DNA from: Flavobacteriaceae bacterium
Lineage (GTDB): Bacteria > Bacteroidota > Bacteroidia > Flavobacteriales > Flavobacteriaceae
Direction of reading: 5' to 3'
DNA: 38,259 bases
Assembly (NCBI GenBank): GCA_022565635.1
Contig: JAIUMH010000011.1
Span: forward strand, 1-38,259
The notes beneath the pieces are model-generated. The model ran no database searches. It worked only from the letters and a program-made list of their open reading frames with translations, and had not been told where the DNA came from. Made by a program: the position numbers and the translations under genes. Shown here one piece after another: positions 10,484-18,843 of this stretch. Positions within the stretch are counted from its first letter, which is position 1. Each line of letters begins with the position of its first letter.

Positions 10484-11661
10484 GTTGGAAAATAACAAAA
10501 ATGCAGGATGTTACAACTAGAATTGGAGATGGGCTTCATGGTACTCCGAAATATGATGTGAACGGAGAGTATTATTTTATAAATGGTAATAATTTACAAA
10601 ATGGTAAAATTGAAATTAAATCATCAACGAAAAAAATCACTTACGAAGAATATTTTAAAATAAAAAAGGATTTAAACGATAGAACAATCCTTGTATCTAT
10701 AAATGGAACCTTAGGAAATATAGGTATTTACAATAATGAAAAAATAGCTTTAGGGAAAAGCGCATGTTATTTAAATATTAAAGAAAATATCAGCAAATTA
10801 TTTATAAGATATGTTCTTGAAAATGAACCCTTTCAAGGTTATGCTTTTAGATTTGCAACAGGATCAACAATAAAGAATTTAGGACTTAAAGCTATTAGAG
10901 AATTTAGTTTCAATCTCCCCCCACTCCCCACCCAACAAAAAATAGCCTCCATTCTTGGGGCGTATGATGATTTGATTGAAAACAATTTAAAACGCATCAA
11001 GTTATTAGAAGAAGCCGCTCAAAATTTATATAAGGAATGGTTTGTCAATTTTAAGTTTCCAGACCATGAAAACCATCCAATGGATGAAGAAACGGGATTG
11101 CCTGAGGGGTGGGAAAAGAAAGAGTTAAAGGAATTATGTCACTTGACTATGGGACAAAGCCCAAAATCAGAATTTTATAATGATGAAAAAAATGGGTTGC
11201 CTTTTCATCAAGGTGTTTCAGATTTTGGATTAAGATTTGTAAAAAACTCCACTTATTGCACAAATGAAACAAGACTAGCTTATGAAGATGATATTCTTTT
11301 TAGTGTTAGAGCCCCCGTTGGTCGTTTAAATATTAGTCCTGAAAAGATCATTATTGGTAGAGGGTTATCATCGATTAGGAATAAAAAAGATTTTCAGTCA
11401 TTCCAATTCTATCAGCTTAAAAATCATTTTTACCAAGAAGATATGATAGGTGGTGGAGCTATTTTTAATTCAGTGACAAAAAAAGTTCTAGAAAGTCAGA
11501 AATTAATTTCCCCTGATGATGAAACTTTAAATTTATTCGAAAGTAAAGTCGAAAAGATTGATAAGCAAATTAAAAATTTAGACATTCAAAATCAACAACT
11601 CCAGGAAGCCCGAGATTTATTGTTGCCTAGATTGATGAATCAAGAGATTAACGTAACATGA
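10480..11661 (+). CDS. hsdS: Type I restriction specificity subunit
   Basis: Two TRD halves separated by LPPLPTQQKIASILGAYDDLIENNLKRIKLLEEAAQNLYKEWF; ATGA overlap with hsdM. Confidence 0.94.
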   Translation: MSWKITKMQDVTTRIGDGLHGTPKYDVNGEYYFINGNNLQNGKIEIKSSTKKITYEEYFKIKKDLNDRTILVSINGTLGNIGIYNNEKIALGKSACYLNIKENISKLFIRYVLENEPFQGYAFRFATGSTIKNLGLKAIREFSFNLPPLPTQQKIASILGAYDDLIENNLKRIKLLEEAAQNLYKEWFVNFKFPDHENHPMDEETGLPEGWEKKELKELCHLTMGQSPKSEFYNDEKNGLPFHQGVSDFGLRFVKNSTYCTNETRLAYEDDILFSVRAPVGRLNISPEKIIIGRGLSSIRNKKDFQSFQFYQLKNHFYQEDMIGGGAIFNSVTKKVLESQKLISPDDETLNLFESKVEKIDKQIKNLDIQNQQLQEARDLLLPRLMNQEINVT

Positions 11662-11668
11662 AAATAAA

Positions 11669-12805
11669 ATGAAAAAGTTCACAACCAGAAGTACATCACT
11701 TTACTCTCAAAATGTAAACGAACCTATAATTATTGAAGAAAAGGAAACGACTAGAAAAATTTTCTTAGCTGAAATTAATGATAAAAAATTACAATCTGGT
11801 GAAACTGTAAGTGGAACTATAATTCATCAAAGGAAAAGCAAAAATGATAAATGGGAGGACATAAAATCAATTAACCTAAATACACTTAAAGCAGGTGAAG
11901 GAGTAAAACTAAAATTAAGAAGTACCCAAATAAAAAAATTATATGATGGTTTGACAGAATTGTACGCTTTAAGTAAAAAAGGGGTTAAGAGTGGTGAAAA
12001 TGAATATATAGTTGGAACTTCAGATGAAACTATTAATGTTCCAAAAAAGAGAAAAGAATATATTGAAAAATTACTACAGGAAGATTATGGTCAAGAAATT
12101 TGGGATGAACTGGTTGATAATAATCCTGATTTAGCTACTAAATTATCAAACTCAAGAATTCAAAATAATAGATTACTTGCACTAAAAGAATTTGAAAATT
12201 CAATTTTGGATGCATCAAAAAATGAGCAATATTGGCAAGATTTCTTTACAAATAATGAGTGGATATTTGGCTATGGTTTAAATTATCAGTTCTTATCTAT
12301 AAAATCAGATCAACCTAATTATGGCGGTCAAAATTATGCTGGTAAAGGAAAACAAAAGGGTGATTATCTTACAAATACTAATTCTGATGATGTTAAGTTT
12401 ACAGTTTTAGTTGAAATTAAAAAACCATCAACTGATTTAATAGCTAAATCAAAAAATGGAGAAGGTAGAAAGTATAGAAATGGTGCGTGGTTATTGGGGA
12501 GCGAAGTTTTAGGAGGTGTTGCACAAGTGCAAGCAAATTGTAAATCTTGGCAGAGAAATTCGGAAATATTAGAAAATAGAGAATTAATGTATGAGCATAT
12601 ATATACTGTTCAACCAAAAGGGATTCTATTGATAGGTAACACAGAACAGTTCAAAAACGATATGACCAAATTAACTACTTTCGAACTATTTAGAAAAGGG
12701 CTAAACTCGGTAGAAATTTTAACTTATGATGAGCTTTTAGAAAGAGCAAAATTTATTCTAGGACAGAAAGAAAAACCATTAGAAGAAGAAAAAAACGACC
12801 TATGA
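11669..12805 (+). CDS. Shedu-type immune nuclease (SduA, DUF4263)
   Basis: EQYWQDFFTNNEWIFG; GDYLTNTNSDDVKFTVLVEIKKPSTDL (D...ExK nuclease core); EVLGGVAQVQ; PKGILLIGNTEQF...ELFRKGLNSVEILTYDELLERAKFIL. Starts 7 nt after hsdS stop. Confidence 0.87.
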   Translation: MKKFTTRSTSLYSQNVNEPIIIEEKETTRKIFLAEINDKKLQSGETVSGTIIHQRKSKNDKWEDIKSINLNTLKAGEGVKLKLRSTQIKKLYDGLTELYALSKKGVKSGENEYIVGTSDETINVPKKRKEYIEKLLQEDYGQEIWDELVDNNPDLATKLSNSRIQNNRLLALKEFENSILDASKNEQYWQDFFTNNEWIFGYGLNYQFLSIKSDQPNYGGQNYAGKGKQKGDYLTNTNSDDVKFTVLVEIKKPSTDLIAKSKNGEGRKYRNGAWLLGSEVLGGVAQVQANCKSWQRNSEILENRELMYEHIYTVQPKGILLIGNTEQFKNDMTKLTTFELFRKGLNSVEILTYDELLERAKFILGQKEKPLEEEKNDL

Positions 12806-12870
12806 GCAAAGCCTATTCAGAAGATTTATTAATAGAAGCCACCGCCATGCAATTGTTGGAAGGTTTAGGC
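12798..12870 (+). repeat. 73-bp direct repeat, copy A (matches 15020-15092)
   Basis: acctatgagcaaagcc...ttggaagGtttAggc; 3 mismatches to copy B by manual alignment. Confidence 0.95.
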
Positions 12871-12888
12871 TTTGTTTTTAGTTCTTAA
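12802..12888 (+). pseudogene. 5' remnant of hsdR (first ~23 codons, then stop)
   Basis: MSKAYSEDLLIEATAMQLLEGLGFVFSS*; first 23 codons match the start of hsdR at 15024 (MSKAYSEDLLIEATTMQLLEDLGW...). Start overlaps Shedu stop as ATGA. Confidence 0.92.
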
Positions 12889-12940
12889 GTGTTCGAACTA
12901 TTTTTTTAGCTAAAATTTACTTTAATTCAATTTTAAGCTC

Positions 12941-12948
12941 TATTTTTG
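12941..12948 (+). promoter_or_regulatory. Candidate -7 element (TATTTTTG) upstream of the RloA-like gene
   Basis: Matches TAnnTTTG, 29 nt upstream of the ATG at 12977; weak -33. Confidence 0.35.
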
Positions 12949-12976
12949 TAAAAATATTACAAATACCAACAATAAA

Positions 12977-14230
12977 ATGGTTTTAGAAATCAAGCTAAGT
13001 AACTTTTTCTCGATAAATGATGAAGTGATTTTAGATTTACGTGCGGGAAACATCAACACTGCAAAATCAAAAACATTAGCTAAAAACACCTTTGATTACG
13101 AGGGTACAGAAGTATTAAAAAATGTGGCCATATATGGAGCTAATGCATCAGGTAAATCCAACATTATTAAAAGCATTCGTTTTTGTAATGCCATGGTTTA
13201 TGAATCTCATAAGCATAATGAAAATACAGTTTTTAATTTTAAACCTTTCAAATTCAATAAATACTCAAATAAGCCTTCAAAATACGCCATACGTTTTGTG
13301 ATTAACGGCATTGAATACAAGTATGCCTTTTCGTTAAATAGAACGCAAATACTCACAGAGAGTTTATACTACTATCCCAAAGGCAGAAAAGCAAAAGTTT
13401 TTGAGCGGGATGAAAACGCAGGAAAAACCAAAAGAGAAAAATACTCATTTGGTACTTCTGTTATAAAACGCCCCTTTGATGTTGCAGAAAATACGTCCAA
13501 TAAGACCTTATACATTTCTCGTGCAAGCCAAATGGATAGGGAAATACCCAAAGCCATGTTCAATTTCTTTCACAGAGATTTTATTCTTCATCATTCAAAT
13601 TACAGCAAGAGCAATCTTAATTTCTTAGTTAATTCATACAAAAATCAATTACTTACAGCCTTACAATACGCAGATAGTGACATTATAGATTTTAAAATTA
13701 ACTTTAGTAAAGAAAAAGGGAAAAGCTTAAAAGCCAATTTAGATACAGAAGAAGCTTTTTTTGTAGAAGAAGAGATGGAGAAGGTAGAATTAAAAACCTT
13801 CCATAGATTCTCCCCAAAAGTAGCCTTCGATTTTAATGAAGAATCATTGGGTACACAAAAATTATTTTTTATGATGTTGACCATTATAGATATAGTAAGA
13901 AATAATAAAACCCTTTTAATTGACGAAATAGAAGACAGCCTTCACCCAAAAATTGTGGAATACATTTTAGAATTATTCAACGCCAGCGCAAAAGCTCAAC
14001 TGATATTCTCGACGCATAATACTAACCTTTTGGATCTTAATAAATTTAGAAAAGACCAAATTTGGTTTGTAAACAAGAAAAAAGACGGAGGTTCAGATTT
14101 ATATTCACTTTATGATTATAGCGATTTTAGAGATACTATGGACTTAGAAAAAGCATACCTTCAAGGCAGGTTTGACTCTATCCCAATTATAAATGATGCT
14201 GTTGAAAATTTGCATTCTATTATAGATTAA
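12977..14230 (+). CDS. AAA family ATPase, RloA / AbiLi-like
   Basis: Walker A GANASGKSN, Walker B LLIDEIEDSLHP, STHNTNLLD; 4-nt gap to an RloB-like gene. Confidence 0.88.
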   Translation: MVLEIKLSNFFSINDEVILDLRAGNINTAKSKTLAKNTFDYEGTEVLKNVAIYGANASGKSNIIKSIRFCNAMVYESHKHNENTVFNFKPFKFNKYSNKPSKYAIRFVINGIEYKYAFSLNRTQILTESLYYYPKGRKAKVFERDENAGKTKREKYSFGTSVIKRPFDVAENTSNKTLYISRASQMDREIPKAMFNFFHRDFILHHSNYSKSNLNFLVNSYKNQLLTALQYADSDIIDFKINFSKEKGKSLKANLDTEEAFFVEEEMEKVELKTFHRFSPKVAFDFNEESLGTQKLFFMMLTIIDIVRNNKTLLIDEIEDSLHPKIVEYILELFNASAKAQLIFSTHNTNLLDLNKFRKDQIWFVNKKKDGGSDLYSLYDYSDFRDTMDLEKAYLQGRFDSIPIINDAVENLHSIID

Positions 14231-14234
14231 AAGT

Positions 14235-14780
14235 ATGTCTAGAAAGAGAAGGGAGCCAAAAGGTAAAAAGATAAATCCAACATTGTTTGTATTCTGTGAA
14301 GGTGATACAGAAGAAGCCTATGTAAATTTCTTGAAATCTCTCTATAGATTGCCTTCTATTCAAATTCGTTCAAAAATAGGAGGAAACAATATCACATCTG
14401 AATTCATCTCAAATTATAAAAAGGGAAAACCGACACATGAAAAAGACTTAGATTTTTTAATGTATGATGTTGATGTTCCTGAAATTGTAGAAAGACTTCA
14501 AAAAATAGAAAAATCAACACTACTTTTATCTAATCCTTGCATCGAGCTTTGGTTTTTGCTTCATTATAAAAACCAAACAGCTCACATAAATAGTGCTAAA
14601 TGTTGTCGCGAAATGGCAAACCGAAATAGAGTTTATAAAAAAGGTATAATTGATAATAAACTAAAAGAAAAACTTATTTCCAAAAAGGAAGTTGCAGTAA
14701 AAAGAGCTAAAGAATTAGCAGAAAATAATAATCCAAGTTCAACCGTTTACAAATTTATTGAAACACTTGAGCAGTTATAA
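14235..14780 (+). CDS. RloB-like protein (Toprim-like nuclease, AbiLii-like)
   Basis: TLFVFCEGDTEEAYVNFLKS (Toprim-like EGxTEExY), LMYDVD, LLSNPCIELWFLLHYKN (RloB hallmark). Confidence 0.88.
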   Translation: MSRKRREPKGKKINPTLFVFCEGDTEEAYVNFLKSLYRLPSIQIRSKIGGNNITSEFISNYKKGKPTHEKDLDFLMYDVDVPEIVERLQKIEKSTLLLSNPCIELWFLLHYKNQTAHINSAKCCREMANRNRVYKKGIIDNKLKEKLISKKEVAVKRAKELAENNNPSSTVYKFIETLEQL

Positions 14781-15019
14781 GTTTTAATTATACGGAATTT
14801 ATTATTTTCATTACATTTGATAAGATTAAACAAATTTGGTGTCGTTACTGCGAAAGTAAATCAAATATCAAATTACTGCTTTTAATAAAACTTATGGTTA
14901 TTTTTACAAGCAGGTGAATTCTTTGTTAATAACAAACTAAAGCATTCATAAGCGAAATTTATATTATTAGATTTATAAAGACAAGACGATGCTACGATTT
15001 AAAAAAATAATTCCAACTT

Positions 15020-15092
15020 ACCTATGAGCAAAGCCTATTCAGAAGATTTATTAATAGAAGCCACCACCATGCAATTGTTGGAAGATTTGGGC
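15020..15092 (+). repeat. 73-bp direct repeat, copy B (matches 12798-12870)
   Basis: Start of intact hsdR; see copy A. Confidence 0.95.
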
Positions 15093-18000
15093 TGGCAAGG
15101 AGCCAACGTCCATCATAACGAACAATTTGGTGAGCAGGGTTGTATTGGCAGGGATAACCAACAGCAGGTTATACTCAAACATCGTTTTTTAACCGCCATA
15201 AGGCATCTCAACCCCAATTTACCAGAAACAGCTTATCTCAATGCCTATGATAGCATAGCGCAAAGTGATATTACCAAAACACTGGTGCAACTCAATTTTG
15301 AAAAACACCACCAACTCACCGAAGGTATTCCCGTCAATTATAAAGATGAAAAGGGAAAATTAGTTAGAAATAAAAAAATACAGGTCTTTGATCACCAAAA
15401 CCCAGAGGAGAATAACTTTTTAGCCGTTCAACAACTTTGGGTCAAAGGAAGAGCGGGCATGTCCAGAAGACCAGATGTCGTTGGTTTTGTCAATGGTATT
15501 CCATTGGTGTTTATAGAACTCAAAGCCCACCATATCCCTATCAAGTCGGCATACAGCGATAATTTAAGCGATTACAAAGATGCCATTCCACATTTATTGC
15601 ATACCAATGCTTTGGTGATTTTAAGCAATGGTTTACAATCTAAAGTAGGTTCTGTAACTTCCAAATTCGAGCATTTTAATGAATGGAAACGCATCAACGA
15701 AGAAGATGAAGGAGCCGTCCAATTGGAGACCATGATTAAAGGGGTTTGCAATAAAACCAATCTTCTGGACCTACTTTTCAATTTTACCCTATTTGATGAT
15801 TCCTTAGGAAAACCCATAAAGTTAGTCGCCAGAAACCATCAATTTTTAGGGGTAAATAAGGCGATAGCACATTTTAAAACCAAAAAAGAAGCCTACCAAA
15901 ACCATAAAATATCAAAAGAAGAAGCACAACGCTTAGGAGTATTTTGGCATACCCAAGGAAGTGGAAAATCCTATTCCATGGTATTCCTAACCGAAAAGAT
16001 TTTCAGAAATTTAGGAAGCAACTATACATTTATATTGGTGACTGATAGAAATGAACTTGATAGTCAAATTTACGGAACCTATCGTGGTGTTGGAGCCGCA
16101 CATGATAAAAATGCTAAAGCCAAAAGTGGTGAACATTTAAGAGAGTTGCTACAAACCGATCATCGGTATATTTTCACCTTAATTCACAAGTTTAATTTTG
16201 AAGAAGAAATAAGTCAGCGAGACGATATTATTGTTATCTCAGACGAAGCCCACCGTACCCAAGGCGGTAGTTTGGCCATGAATATGCGCAAAGCTTTACC
16301 CAACGCTTCATTTATTGGTTTTACAGGCACACCCCTGTTCAAAGACGATGAATTGACCAAACGTATTTTTGGGGATTATGTGTCCAAATACGATTTCAAG
16401 CGCTCTATTGAAGATGGAGCAACAGTTCCTTTGTACTATGAAAATCGGGGTGAAAAATTAAAATTAGAAAATCCGCAAATCAATGAAGACATCAAATCTA
16501 AGATTGAAGAATTTGATTTGGATGATGATCAAACTGAAAAACTAAAACGCCTTTTTGCTCAAGAATATCCAATTTTAACGGCTAAAAAACGATTAAAATC
16601 TATAGCTAAAGACGTTATTTCCCACTTTAATGAAAGAGGTTACAAAGGGAAAGCTTTGTTTATTGCCATAGACAAAGTAACGGCAGTACGCATGTATAAT
16701 TACATGACAGAAGCCTTAAGTGAGTATATAGTAGCGCTAGAGCAAAAGGTGAAATCTATTTCAGATGAGCAAGAACAGCTCATTGCCCAACGTGAACTTA
16801 ATTGGGTAAAAGAAACTGAAATTTCTGTAGTGGTAAGTTCAGAGCAAAATGAAATCAAAAAATTTAGAGATTGGGATTTAGATATTCTTCCACATCGGGA
16901 GAAAATGAATACACGTGATTTAGAAAAAGATTTCAAAGACGAAGAAAATCCGTTTCGAATTGCCATTGTTTGCGCCATGTGGATTACAGGTTTTGATGTA
17001 CCAAGTCTTTCCACTTTGTATATAGACAAGCCTTTAAAATCGCATACCTTAATGCAAGCCATTGCCAGAGCCAACCGTGTAAAAGAAGGCAAAAACAACG
17101 GTTTAATTGTAGACTATATTGAAACGTATAGAGCTTTACTCGATGCATTAGCGGTTTATGGAGGAGGAAAATCAAACGGAAACGGAACTGATACAGACGG
17201 TAAAGATGAACCTCCAGTAAGGCCATTAGAAGAGCTAGAGGAAGACCTAAAAGAAACCATTGATGCCACTGCATCTTTTTTAAAAAATGAGTGTGATTAT
17301 TTACTCTCCAAATTAGTAGAAACTGAAGATGGTTTACAACGTCTAGGGCTAATTCAACTAGCTTACGATGCCGTTTGTAAAACCATTGACACCCGAAATA
17401 AATTTAATGTATTGGCCAGGGAAGTATTTAAAAAATACAAAGCATTAATGCCAAATACCTTGGTATATAAATACCAAGCACAAAGAGACGCTATTAACGC
17501 CATTTATAACCTCATCCAAGATAAAGTAGAAGATGCAGACATTACTTATGAAATAAGGCAAGTTCAAGAGCAGGTTAATGAGTCTATTGCCACGTATCAA
17601 ACCGCTTTAGAAAAAGCGGAGGATTACGGTAAAAAAATTGATTTGAGTAAGTTGGATTTTGATAAAATCAAAGAAGAGTTTGATAAGCTAAAGTCAAATA
17701 AAAATATAGTCGTTAAAGATTTACAGGAACGAGTTCGTAAAAAGCTAGAAAAAATGCTCAAAAATAATCCCTTACGTATAGATTACTACGAACGCTACCA
17801 AGAAATTATAGATGCTTACAATGATGGGAAAGAATATACTTCGGTAAAAGAAGTTTTTGATGAGTTGATCAAATTATTTGAAGACCTAACTCAAGAAGAC
17901 CAGCGTGCTACTCAAGAGGAGCTTTCTGAAGAAGAGTTGGCAGTTTTTGATTTATTAATGAAAGGAAAAAAGATAACAGATAAGGAGCGAATTAAGTTAA

Positions 18001-18227
18001 AAAAAGCCGCTCGGTCATTGCTAGAAAAGCTACAATCCAATGAATTTAAAGTTGAAAATTGGACACAAAAAAATCAAACAAAAGCCGCCGTTAGAAGAGT
18101 GATTAATGACTACTTATATACTAAACTTCCTTACCCCACCTATGAAGATGGGGACATAGCTGTAAAAACAGAATTGCTATATAACTTCTTTGAAAACCAT
18201 TACGGTGATTATGGGAGGGTTGGGTGA
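15024..18227 (+). CDS. hsdR: Type I restriction endonuclease subunit R
   Basis: RPDVVGFVNGIPLVFIELK nuclease motif; FWHTQGSGKSYSM Walker A; VISDEAHRTQGG DEAH box; GFTGTPLF; long coiled C-terminus. Confidence 0.96.
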   Translation: MSKAYSEDLLIEATTMQLLEDLGWQGANVHHNEQFGEQGCIGRDNQQQVILKHRFLTAIRHLNPNLPETAYLNAYDSIAQSDITKTLVQLNFEKHHQLTEGIPVNYKDEKGKLVRNKKIQVFDHQNPEENNFLAVQQLWVKGRAGMSRRPDVVGFVNGIPLVFIELKAHHIPIKSAYSDNLSDYKDAIPHLLHTNALVILSNGLQSKVGSVTSKFEHFNEWKRINEEDEGAVQLETMIKGVCNKTNLLDLLFNFTLFDDSLGKPIKLVARNHQFLGVNKAIAHFKTKKEAYQNHKISKEEAQRLGVFWHTQGSGKSYSMVFLTEKIFRNLGSNYTFILVTDRNELDSQIYGTYRGVGAAHDKNAKAKSGEHLRELLQTDHRYIFTLIHKFNFEEEISQRDDIIVISDEAHRTQGGSLAMNMRKALPNASFIGFTGTPLFKDDELTKRIFGDYVSKYDFKRSIEDGATVPLYYENRGEKLKLENPQINEDIKSKIEEFDLDDDQTEKLKRLFAQEYPILTAKKRLKSIAKDVISHFNERGYKGKALFIAIDKVTAVRMYNYMTEALSEYIVALEQKVKSISDEQEQLIAQRELNWVKETEISVVVSSEQNEIKKFRDWDLDILPHREKMNTRDLEKDFKDEENPFRIAIVCAMWITGFDVPSLSTLYIDKPLKSHTLMQAIARANRVKEGKNNGLIVDYIETYRALLDALAVYGGGKSNGNGTDTDGKDEPPVRPLEELEEDLKETIDATASFLKNECDYLLSKLVETEDGLQRLGLIQLAYDAVCKTIDTRNKFNVLAREVFKKYKALMPNTLVYKYQAQRDAINAIYNLIQDKVEDADITYEIRQVQEQVNESIATYQTALEKAEDYGKKIDLSKLDFDKIKEEFDKLKSNKNIVVKDLQERVRKKLEKMLKNNPLRIDYYERYQEIIDAYNDGKEYTSVKEVFDELIKLFEDLTQEDQRATQEELSEEELAVFDLLMKGKKITDKERIKLKKAARSLLEKLQSNEFKVENWTQKNQTKAAVRRVINDYLYTKLPYPTYEDGDIAVKTELLYNFFENHYGDYGRVG

Positions 18228-18278
18228 AAATATGATTTTAAAAAAAATAAAATTGTAAACCCAAATTGTCACCTAAAA

Positions 18279-18310
18279 CAAAAAAACCTTGTAAACAGAA
18301 GCTTACAAGG
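18279..18310 (-). terminator. Rho-independent terminator of ssrA
   Basis: Minus strand CCTTGTAA-gcttctgt-TTACAAGG-TTTTTTT. Confidence 0.85.
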
Positions 18311-18318
18311 GTATAATG

Positions 18319-18715
18319 TGGAGTCGGGGAGACTCGAACTCCCGTCCAAACAAGCAATTCAACAGCTTTCTACACGTTTAGTTTTTACTTAGGTTTTCGA
18401 CTTTAGGCTGGCCAAAAACAACCTACCTAAAACTTATCCTCAATCAATTTCAAAAAAGCATCAAGGCCCTACTTTTCCTAGATTTACTTTATCGGTGCCT
18501 CTATATGGAACGCCGCAAATCAAGGCTTTCCAGAGACATCATGGCCCACTACCTTGTAGCGGTTAAGCATTCCTACTATAATTCGGATTATGCAGCCATG
18601 GCGTAGTTATTCTCGCCGTTTAAAAAAGTATGAAACATGAGATTAACGAGCTGTATCCCAGCGCTCGACGTGCTTACTATTCAATTGATCTCGCTGTCAA
18701 AACCAAATCGACCCC
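18319..18715 (-). ncRNA. ssrA: tmRNA (transfer-messenger RNA), tag peptide GENNYAMAA
   Basis: Minus strand 5' GGGGTCG pairs with 3' CGACTCC (acceptor stem); GGACGGGAGTTCGAGTCTCC T-arm; GGCGAGAATAACTACGCCATGGCTGCATAA encodes GENNYAMAA*; CCA is not encoded in full. Confidence 0.96.
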
Positions 18716-18777
18716 AGTAATTTTCAATTCCAATTCAAAATTTTTCATCAATTTTAAAATCCAAACCTTAATTGGAC

Positions 18778-18807
18778 TTGCAAAAGTAGATAATTCAGTT
18801 ATATTTG
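18778..18807 (+). promoter_or_regulatory. Bacteroidota-type promoter: TTG-N19-TATATTTG
   Basis: TTG 18778-18780, 19-nt spacer, TATATTTG 18800-18807; 36 nt upstream of the ATG at 18844. Confidence 0.6.
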
Positions 18808-18843
18808 AAGAAGTTTTTTACAAAAATTAATAAAGTATATTTT

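Noticed and set aside
8993-10539. Antisense ORFs opposite hsdM
   Set aside because: Shadow ORFs; no start context or recognisable protein features.
12886-12900. gtgttcgaac resembling a tRNA T-arm (possible tRNA fragment/att site)
   Set aside because: No matching acceptor or anticodon stems around it; chance match downstream of the hsdR remnant stop.
16700-17274. Antisense ORFs (132 and 96 aa) opposite hsdR
   Set aside because: Shadow ORFs within a well-supported CDS.
18630-18830. 66-aa ORF
   Set aside because: Overlaps the 5' part of the tmRNA gene on the opposite strand; no protein-like features.
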